Assembly (NCBI GenBank): GCA_028817905.1
Contig: JAPPOR010000984.1
Coordinates: 1-43,304, forward strand
Reading direction: 5' to 3'
Origin: Myxococcales bacterium
GTDB taxonomy: Bacteria; Myxococcota_A; Polyangia; Polyangiales; JAFGIB01
DNA: 43,304 bases
A program made the position numbers and the translations under genes. The number at the start of each line of letters is the position of its first letter. Position 1 is the first letter of the stretch. This document shows positions 16,420 to 23,074 of this stretch, piece by piece. The notes beneath the pieces are model-generated. The model searched no databases. It saw only the letters and a program-made list of their open reading frames with translations, and was not told the DNA's origin.

Positions 16420-18570
16420 CTATTCGCGACTTGGAGGGCGTGGTAGCGCGCGGGGCGGGGTCGTAGGACGATCTTCCGATGGCGAGGTAGCGGCGGGCGT
16501 GCCTCCTGTGTGGGTCCCGATCCAGACTTGCCGACCCCTCGTAAGAGCCAGGCGTGTGCCCGACGGCGATAGTGCCACGTCTGCGACCTCCCCTTGGGCA
16601 TCCGGAGGGCGGACCAGTTCAACCCGTCCGTTGCGAATGATCGCGATGCCTGCGGGCGTCGGCAGTGCATAGCTTCCCTTCGTGGTGATGGCGATCGGTT
16701 CCTTGCTACGGGGGATGGGCCTGCCGCCTGTCAGGGGTTGAGCGGCGTCGCTTGTGCTTTCGCCCGAGGAATCGAGCGGCAAGGTCAGGAGTTCGGCACC
16801 GCGCCCAAGCAGCAGTCCGGAGTCGCTGTAGTCCAGTACAACAAACCCGCCTGACTGCTGCCGCACATGCGAAGGAAGTTTGTCGCACGGATATCCGCTC
16901 GGCACTTGCGCAGGCATGATCAGCGGCCTGGCCACGTCCGGTCCCGCCACGATGCCGTTGATGATCTGAGTGGCCCTAACGATGCGCGCGCGGTAGCCCT
17001 GGCAGCTACGAAAGACCTCTGCCACGGCCAGGCGCCCCTTCGGGTCGGTCATCGCCAGGCTGGACCGGATTCCTGCTGGCGCCACCTCTTTGGTGCTCAA
17101 GATGTAGATTTGATTTGGGGTGCCGCGCAGAAGCAGACGGCCATCGTCGAGAAACGCCACACGTGGGCGATGCACCGGTGTGGTTCGTGCTGGTGAGAGC
17201 GTCGGACCCTTGCTGAACTGAAACGCCACGGATGTTGGGGCGGCGGCGATCGCCTCCTCGGCACGTTTGCGGTCCGCCGGCGTGGGTCGCAAACGTGGGT
17301 CCTCGAGGGCCTGCCGATGTTCTAGGGCATCCAGGATGCGCTCCCGGGCGATGGCCGTCGCAACCAGTATGCTGTGGGCGCGGGCTACTGCCTGGGAGGG
17401 GGGGCACGGCAGTCCCATCTGTCCGGAGAGTGCGATTTCGCTGGTGCCAGCGCTGCGGCACAGTCGCTTGTGAAGGGCAAGCAACGCGGTAGCTTTCCTG
17501 CCTGCTTCCGGCGCCTTGGTTGTCGCCGCCTCGTCCGCCAGTTGTACGAGGGTACGCTCTGGCTCACCGACTTGCACCGCCAGGCCAGAGGGGCGACTCA
17601 GCCATTGGAGCGGGATTCGCGAGACCAACTGATTCTCGGGGGAAGCATCTGCTGCGTCTCCTGTCCCATTGAGCTGGAGCATCGCTTCGATGTCGGGATG
17701 GTCATCCCCGTCGATCAGTTTGCCCTCGAATCGCAAAGCCAGTGCCGGTGCATCCTGCCCTGGTGGGGCGTGAAGCTCGATGTGCTCCAGCTGCCTAGGG
17801 GACTTTTCCGCGGTCAAGAGCCAATGACTCCGGACAAGGTGCTGGGCGCCGCCGGTCGGTTCGCCATGACTGGCGGTATCCAGCTTCCGCGGGCAGCTCA
17901 GCGTGACGGTCGCGTGCAAATGAGCCGTGGAAAGCGTGTCGAGCCCGCCTGAGACGACTGTGCACTGGCGCGCTGCCGCCACCAGCTCCAGAATCGGCGT
18001 CAGTGGCAGCAGGCCGGGGCGACTGGTTCGGACCGTGCGTTCCACCGCGAGGCGGCCTGAGCGGTCGCTGACTAAGGCCAGAATGTCGAGCTCGTCAGGA
18101 CCGGTGGACAAGGTGGCGTGAATGTGCCCGCCCTTCTTTTCCAGGGTACCTGCTGCCAGCTCCACCCGGCTGGGTGCGTCGACGAAGCGCTGCCCCCGCC
18201 TGAGCCCGGCGTCGCCACTGCCCTCCGGCGGCCGCTCGCCTTGTTCGCTCGATGTGTTCTCTTTCTGGAGGGCGTCTGGGTGCTTGAAGGGTACTGCTGG
18301 TCCCTCGTTGCAGTCGCAGCCTGCGGTCGCCAGCACAACCGCAGCTAGGGTCCACCGGAACTGAAGCCCGCTCGCGCGGAACCGTGAGTTCGGCCTTGGC
18401 CCAGATATCCTGCCAACTCGCGAGCGGAGCGGGCAGGGGTTCGGCTTTACAGGGACTTCGGCGAACGACTGAATACTCGTTGTAATCGCGAGCGAGGACA
18501 AAGCGCTGTGGAGTCGAAGACCAAGCGAGGAGTCGCGACGTCGGTGAGCTATCCGGGTTAGTTCAGCCAC
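16420..18570 (-). CDS. Large lipoprotein with C-terminal beta-propeller-like repeats, function unknown
   Basis: I do not recognise this family. The longest frame is 716 residues from GTG 18570, overlapping the end of the rhomboid-like gene by 13 bases. A lipoprotein signal is visible only at residues 71-85 (FRWTLAAVVLATAGC, Cys85), so the true start may lie downstream (for example TTG 18501); no ATG is close. The middle is Ala/Arg-rich. From about residue 470, repeated strands such as VAFLDDGRLLLRG and DVALSPSGTRLALTRGRQ look like WD40/TolB-type blades. The C-terminus is Pro/Ser/Thr-rich. An outer-membrane or periplasmic scaffold is likely. It sits between the rhomboid-like gene and rnr in the same direction. 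Confidence 0.7.
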   Translation of the reverse strand: MAELTRIAHRRRDSSLGLRLHSALSSLAITTSIQSFAEVPVKPNPCPLRSRVGRISGPRPNSRFRASGLQFRWTLAAVVLATAGCDCNEGPAVPFKHPDALQKENTSSEQGERPPEGSGDAGLRRGQRFVDAPSRVELAAGTLEKKGGHIHATLSTGPDELDILALVSDRSGRLAVERTVRTSRPGLLPLTPILELVAAARQCTVVSGGLDTLSTAHLHATVTLSCPRKLDTASHGEPTGGAQHLVRSHWLLTAEKSPRQLEHIELHAPPGQDAPALALRFEGKLIDGDDHPDIEAMLQLNGTGDAADASPENQLVSRIPLQWLSRPSGLAVQVGEPERTLVQLADEAATTKAPEAGRKATALLALHKRLCRSAGTSEIALSGQMGLPCPPSQAVARAHSILVATAIARERILDALEHRQALEDPRLRPTPADRKRAEEAIAAAPTSVAFQFSKGPTLSPARTTPVHRPRVAFLDDGRLLLRGTPNQIYILSTKEVAPAGIRSSLAMTDPKGRLAVAEVFRSCQGYRARIVRATQIINGIVAGPDVARPLIMPAQVPSGYPCDKLPSHVRQQSGGFVVLDYSDSGLLLGRGAELLTLPLDSSGESTSDAAQPLTGGRPIPRSKEPIAITTKGSYALPTPAGIAIIRNGRVELVRPPDAQGEVADVALSPSGTRLALTRGRQVWIGTHTGGTPAATSPSEDRPTTPPRALPRPPSRE

Positions 18571-19256
18571 GTTGGGGGCTCATCGTCCTCGGACATGCCG
18601 CCTTTGATGACACGCAGGCCCCGATCCTTCGAACGAGGGCGTTTGGGCGTGCGTGCCGGGCTTCGGGGCCGCCGCAGCCAACGGATGAAGCCAACTCCGG
18701 CCGCCATCGCGCCCGCGTCGGCTAGGAAATGCGTCAAGTTCCGGTCGAACAGGAAGTTCAGGACGACAAGGGCGATCAGCCCGAACATGAGTTGACGGCC
18801 TGTCAGGCTGAATGCACCGAATAGTGACAGTTCCTGGTCCCGTCGCAGATAGGTTGTCGCCATGATCGCCCCCAGCCAGAGTGAGCCCGACCCGGCATAC
18901 GCTGGCAGCGGCTGGATCACGAAGCCAGCGAGGTAGGCGACGGCTCCGGCGCCAAGCGTGCACACGCCGCACAGTTGGGCGGTTCGTCTTGCTCCGAAGC
19001 CGACTTCGAAGGGCGAGACAACCCACCACAGGATCAACAAACCGAATAGGAACCAGAGGGGTGGCGAGTGACCTTGGACGATCACGTAGGTGGCTACCTG
19101 CCAGACGCCCGGGCCACCCGGTTGCAGTGCGAGCCACGGGGCAAGGTCGACGCCCTGCAAACGTAGGATCAGTTCGATCACGTAGGCGGCGAAGAGCGTG
19201 ATGATGAGCTTGCGAACAAAGCCGGTCAGGCGGGGTAGTCTCAGCTGGCCCTGCAC
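18558..19256 (-). CDS. Rhomboid-like intramembrane protein
   Basis: The 232-residue protein has about six hydrophobic segments between residues 10 and 195, then an Arg/Lys-rich cytoplasmic tail. AGSG at 121-124 resembles the GxSG serine motif of rhomboid proteases (Ser123), and His176 in LTHFLADAGAMAAG matches the histidine helix with its small-residue face. The segment WFLFGLLILWWVVSPFE..FG resembles rhomboid segment 2, but the usual HxxxN is absent. Either a divergent active protease or a derlin-like pseudoprotease fits. GTG 19256 follows GAGGAG and lies six bases after the preceding lipoprotein stop, so the two are co-transcribed. Confidence 0.65.
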   Translation of the reverse strand: MQGQLRLPRLTGFVRKLIITLFAAYVIELILRLQGVDLAPWLALQPGGPGVWQVATYVIVQGHSPPLWFLFGLLILWWVVSPFEVGFGARRTAQLCGVCTLGAGAVAYLAGFVIQPLPAYAGSGSLWLGAIMATTYLRRDQELSLFGAFSLTGRQLMFGLIALVVLNFLFDRNLTHFLADAGAMAAGVGFIRWLRRPRSPARTPKRPRSKDRGLRVIKGGMSEDDEPPTWLN

Positions 19257-19262
19257 GACGCG

Positions 19263-19847
19263 CTACTCCTCTCCACCATCGAGTCCACCATCGAGTCCAC
19301 CATCGGTTCCGGCGTCCATGCGGCGTCGCCTGTCCGGACTCCGATCGGATTCCCGGTCCCGGCTGGGTGGTGGCCGGAAGGTTCCCTCGGACAGGAAGAC
19401 CTCGCAGGGATACTCCTCGCTGAAGCGATCGACGAAGAGGTCGTCGCAGTTGGCCATCCACTCGAGCTCGTCATCGTTGTCGCCGTCCCCATTGTGCGGG
19501 TTGCGGCCACCGCTAATTTCCAGGCGGTATTCGCCGGCCGGGACTTCGCCGAATTCGATGTAGTTGAGACACGGCTTGTGACCGTCGCTGTCGTCGAAGA
19601 CTTTGCCCTTCCCGTCGCGGTTCACCCGGGACAGACCCCAGGCAAACCAGCTTACACCTGCGGTCATACAGGTTTGGGTCTCGGGTAGGAGCTCGTCGGC
19701 GCCGTCCTCCCAGAACAACACGACCGTGAGCCGCGTTGGCTCGTCGTCCTCCACAACGATGCAGCCGCCTAACGCTGCCAAGATAGGGACCAGCAAGATG
19801 GCCCGAATGCCAGCGTGCCGCCGAGTTGGCTCCGGACCCTTGGCCAA
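19263..19847 (-). CDS. Small lipoprotein with acidic Asp-Gly-Gly repeat tail
   Basis: From TTG 19847 this gives 194 residues with a signal ending in LAALGGC (Cys29). An ATG at 20015 is in frame, but the extra 56 residues look like a shadow of other frames. The mature part holds four further cysteines, acidic stretches such as DGDNDDELE, and a tail built from LDGG units. Such DGG/DAG-rich tails are common in myxobacterial lipoproteins and may bind calcium, which is inference. Function is unknown. The rhomboid-like gene follows after six bases. Confidence 0.6.
   Translation of the reverse strand: MAKGPEPTRRHAGIRAILLVPILAALGGCIVVEDDEPTRLTVVLFWEDGADELLPETQTCMTAGVSWFAWGLSRVNRDGKGKVFDDSDGHKPCLNYIEFGEVPAGEYRLEISGGRNPHNGDGDNDDELEWMANCDDLFVDRFSEEYPCEVFLSEGTFRPPPSRDRESDRSPDRRRRMDAGTDGGLDGGLDGGEE
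19272..19306. repeat. 12-bp tandem repeat encoding LDGG
   Basis: Almost three units of TCCACCATCGAG run head to tail. On the minus strand they encode successive Leu-Asp-Gly-Gly units at the end of the small lipoprotein. The in-frame 12-base period means copy number can change without a frameshift. Confidence 0.8.
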
Positions 19848-19999
19848 CGGTCCCGTGCTTGCTGCGTTTGCGAGCCAGGCGGAGCGACCGCGAAGTCGAA
19901 AACCCCCAGGTGCGCCGCGACGCGGGTGCGACCCTCGGGCCGGCGCCCGCCCGTGGTGGGCGCCCGACTCGTCCGACCGCCACCTGGGTCGCCGGGCGA

Positions 20000-21031
20000 T
20001 CATGTCACAACCCATTTCCCCTGGTTGAGAAGATCCTGCACGCCCTTGCCTGCGGCGTGTCCGGCAGTCGTGAGCTGCTCGTTCAGCAAGTGTTCGTAGG
20101 TAGGGCGCTCTACCGCGCGCATGACACCGATGGGAGTCGGCACGTCAGGGCCCGTCAGGCGGCTAACCACGAGAGAGCACATCTCGTTTGTCTCGTCGAA
20201 CACCATCAGTCGATCCTCGCCAACCTCCGCGACGTCTACGACCTGAGGGTTCAGAGATCCGTCAAGCACGATTCCCTTCTCCCTTTGCTTGCCGAATCGC
20301 ATGGGCTTGCCATGCTCGAGTTCTAGCGTGGTGTCTTCACGGCGCGTCTTGTCGGTGAGCTGCACGAACTCCCCGTCGTTGAAGATCGGGCAGTTTTGGT
20401 AGATTTCGATGAAGGACGTTCCCTTGTGTTCGGCACCACGCTTGAGGATCTCCGGCAGGTGCTTCAAATGGGTGTCCAGTGTGCGTGCGACGAACGTGGC
20501 GCCGGCACCCAGGGCCACGTGGATCGGGTCGAGCGGGTAGTCGATGGAGCCCATCGGTGTCGACTTGGCCTTGGTGCCGAGCTGGGACGTGGGGCTGTAC
20601 TGTCCCTTCGTGAGTCCGTAGATCCGGTTGTTGAAGAGCAGAACGTTGACGTCTACGTTTCGCCGCATCAAGTGGATGAAGTGGTTGCCGCCGATGGACA
20701 GCCCATCGCCGTCGCCAGTGATGAGCCACACCGACAGGTCGGGTCGCTGACTCTTGATGCCTGTGGCGAAGGCCGGACCGCGGCCATGAATACTGTGTAT
20801 CCCGTAGGTATCCATGTAGTAGGGGAACCGACTGGAGCAGCCGATACCGCTGACGAACACGTAGTTCTCCTTGGGAATGCCCAGGCCCGGCAGGACCTTC
20901 TGCACTTGTGCCAGGATGGAGTAGTCACCACAGCCCGGGCACCAACGCGGATCGACGTCGGAGGCGAAATCCTTTTTCGTCTGTCCACTTGGGTCGGTGT
21001 GGGTGACCGCGGGGTACACAGAATGGGCCAT
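20000..21031 (-). CDS. korB: 2-oxoacid:ferredoxin oxidoreductase beta subunit (2-oxoglutarate type)
   Basis: The 343-residue beta subunit binds thiamine diphosphate and a [4Fe-4S] cluster. CPGC (Cys31, Cys34), Cys65 and Cys214 match the four cluster ligands of this family, and GDGDGLSIGGNHFIH (from about residue 106) followed by NVLLFNN is the thiamine diphosphate/magnesium motif. GGAGG lies eight bases before ATG 21031, and the korA stop overlaps this start by one base (TGATG), so the two are translationally coupled. With KorA it converts 2-oxoglutarate to succinyl-CoA or the reverse, using ferredoxin. A related 2-oxoacid (for example pyruvate) as substrate cannot be excluded. Confidence 0.9.
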   Translation of the reverse strand: MAHSVYPAVTHTDPSGQTKKDFASDVDPRWCPGCGDYSILAQVQKVLPGLGIPKENYVFVSGIGCSSRFPYYMDTYGIHSIHGRGPAFATGIKSQRPDLSVWLITGDGDGLSIGGNHFIHLMRRNVDVNVLLFNNRIYGLTKGQYSPTSQLGTKAKSTPMGSIDYPLDPIHVALGAGATFVARTLDTHLKHLPEILKRGAEHKGTSFIEIYQNCPIFNDGEFVQLTDKTRREDTTLELEHGKPMRFGKQREKGIVLDGSLNPQVVDVAEVGEDRLMVFDETNEMCSLVVSRLTGPDVPTPIGVMRAVERPTYEHLLNEQLTTAGHAAGKGVQDLLNQGKWVVT

Positions 21032-22881
21032 CAGTTTGCCTCCAGGTGGGTCGCGAGCGCTTCGACGATCTCTCGTTCCTTGTACGGTTGCCCCTCGATC
21101 TTCGGCAGGCTGACCGCATCAACCAGGAAAGCGGATCGCAGCAGCTTCACGAGCTGGCCGTTGTTGAGTTCAGGCACGAGCACCCGCTCGTAGCGCCCAA
21201 TGACATCGCTGAGATCACGCTTGAACGGATGAAGGTGCCGCAAGTGAACATGCGCGATTTTGTGGCCTCGCGCCCGCATTTGTTGCACGCCAGCGCGAAT
21301 CGCCCCAAACGTGCTTCCCCAGCCGACGACAAGGGTGCCGCTTTCGTCCCCAAAGACCTCGGTTGGGGGTAGGTCTGCCGCTACGTTCATGACCTTTTCG
21401 CTGCGCAGCTTGACCATCCGTTCGTGGTTTTGCGGATCGTAGCTGATGTCGCCGGTGAGGTCCTCCTTCTCGAGTCCTCCGATCCGGTGCTCTAGGCCGG
21501 GCACCCCGGGGATGGCCCAGGGGCGCGCACCTCGCTTGTCGCGCTGGTAGGGCATGTATCCCTCGGGGTCGGTCCTAAACTGGACGTCGATCGGCGGGAT
21601 TTTGGACATGTCGGGGATGGGCCACGGTTCGGAGCTGTTCGCGATGTAGCCATCGCTAAGCAGTAGCACCGGGGTCATGTAGCGGATCGCGATCCGACAC
21701 GCTTCGATCGCCGTGTAGAAGCAATCGCCGGCACTCTGGGGCGCCACGACGGGCACGGGCGCTTCGCCGTTGCGGCCGAACAGGGCCTGCATCAAGTCGG
21801 CTTGCTCGGTCTTCGTCGGCAAGCCCGTGCTCGGTCCTCCGCGCTGGACGTCGACGATGACGAGCGGAACCTCCAGGATATGGGCAAGGCCGATCGCCTC
21901 GGCTTTGAGGGCAAGTCCCGGACCGCTGGTGGTGGTCAGGGCGAGGCCGCCGGCGTAAGCGGCGCCGATGGCGGCGCAGGCCGCGGCGATCTCGTCTTCC
22001 GCCTGGAACGTTCTGACGCCCAGGCCCTTGTGTCGCGCAAGAAAATGCAGAATGTCAGAGGCAGGCGTAATCGGGTAGGAGCCGAGGAACAGCCCAAGCC
22101 CACTGAGTTCAGCGGCGGCCAGGAAGCCCAGGCCAAGCGCCTCGTTGCCGGTAATGCTGCGATAGACTCCCGGCTCGATTTGGGCGCGCTGCACCTCGTA
22201 GTGCTGTTCGAACATCTCGGTCGTCTCGCCGAAATTGTAGCCAGCCCGCAAGGCACGCAAATTGGCTTGCGCCAGCAGCGGCTCCTTGAACTTGTTGTTG
22301 ATCCAGCCTTCGGTGTGGGCCATGTCGCGGTTGTAGAGCCAGTACACGAGCCCCAATGCGAAGAAGTTCTTGCACCGCACCGCCGCTCGCGTATTCAGGC
22401 GCAGCTCCTCGATCGACTTGAGGGTCATGCCCGTGATGTCGGCCGAGAACACCCGATAGTTCTTGAGCGTGCCGTCCTCGAGCGGGTTGGCTTCGTAGCC
22501 CGCCCGTTTGAGGTTCTTTTTTGTGAATTGCTCGGAGTTGGCGATCAGAATACCGCCATGTCGCAGGTCCGGCAGGTTGACGCGTAGCGCGGCAGGGTTC
22601 ATCGCCACGAGTACGTCCGGCTGGTCCCCCGGCGTGTGGACTGCGACGCTGGAGAAATTGATCTGGAATCCAGAGACCCCCGCCAAGCTCCCCGCCGGGG
22701 CCCGGATCTCCGCGGGGAAGTCCGGAAAAGTGGCAAGGTCGTTGCCAGCAAGGGCGGTCGTGTCGCTGAACTGGGTGCCGGTGAGCTGCATGCCATCGCC
22801 GGAATCGCCGGCGAACCGAATCGCGACGGTTTCAACCGTCTGTACTGCTTTGTCCATCTTCCTGTAGTGGCCTTTCTCCAT
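21031..22881 (-). CDS. korA: 2-oxoacid:ferredoxin oxidoreductase alpha subunit (fused gamma-alpha)
   Basis: This 616-residue protein joins a gamma domain (IRFAGDSGDGMQLTG near residue 25; about 1-190) to an alpha domain (about 200-616) with the pyrimidine-binding block LGSYPITPASDILHFLA. This fused arrangement is standard for two-subunit 2-oxoglutarate:ferredoxin oxidoreductases. A second ATG at 22857 (MDKAVQTVETV) is an alternative start; neither has a convincing Shine-Dalgarno. It lies 193 bases downstream of sucA on the same strand, so two enzymes for the same step are adjacent. Confidence 0.92.
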   Translation of the reverse strand: MEKGHYRKMDKAVQTVETVAIRFAGDSGDGMQLTGTQFSDTTALAGNDLATFPDFPAEIRAPAGSLAGVSGFQINFSSVAVHTPGDQPDVLVAMNPAALRVNLPDLRHGGILIANSEQFTKKNLKRAGYEANPLEDGTLKNYRVFSADITGMTLKSIEELRLNTRAAVRCKNFFALGLVYWLYNRDMAHTEGWINNKFKEPLLAQANLRALRAGYNFGETTEMFEQHYEVQRAQIEPGVYRSITGNEALGLGFLAAAELSGLGLFLGSYPITPASDILHFLARHKGLGVRTFQAEDEIAAACAAIGAAYAGGLALTTTSGPGLALKAEAIGLAHILEVPLVIVDVQRGGPSTGLPTKTEQADLMQALFGRNGEAPVPVVAPQSAGDCFYTAIEACRIAIRYMTPVLLLSDGYIANSSEPWPIPDMSKIPPIDVQFRTDPEGYMPYQRDKRGARPWAIPGVPGLEHRIGGLEKEDLTGDISYDPQNHERMVKLRSEKVMNVAADLPPTEVFGDESGTLVVGWGSTFGAIRAGVQQMRARGHKIAHVHLRHLHPFKRDLSDVIGRYERVLVPELNNGQLVKLLRSAFLVDAVSLPKIEGQPYKEREIVEALATHLEAN

Positions 22882-23074
22882 CCGAGCGACAAGCGGGGTG
22901 CCGTCCGAGCACGGTCGCGGGATCAGTTTCTTCTTTCTTGGCCCTGTTCCACAGGGGTGGCCGACGCCTTTGCCGATGCCTCAGGATCGCCGCCCAACCC
23001 GCGGACTCTACTACATGTCGGGGCCTGGTCGCCACTGTCATGGCGCCCCACCAGGGATCCTCGCGGACCCCACT
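22882..23074. other. sucA-korA spacer with a small hairpin
   Basis: No gene was seen in these 193 bases. A perfect 5-bp stem with a 5-base loop (CCCTG TTCCA CAGGG) lies at 22942-22956, without an adjacent U-tract on either strand. The spacer is long enough for a separate korAB promoter, so sucA and korAB need not share one transcript. Confidence 0.35.

Noticed and set aside
19272-19306. Possible CRISPR-like repeat
   Set aside because: The units are 12 bases with no spacers and lie in frame in a coding region.
19848-20015. ATG 20015 as start of the small lipoprotein
   Set aside because: The extra 56 residues are Arg/Gly-rich shadow sequence placed before a normal lipoprotein signal; TTG 19847 fits better.
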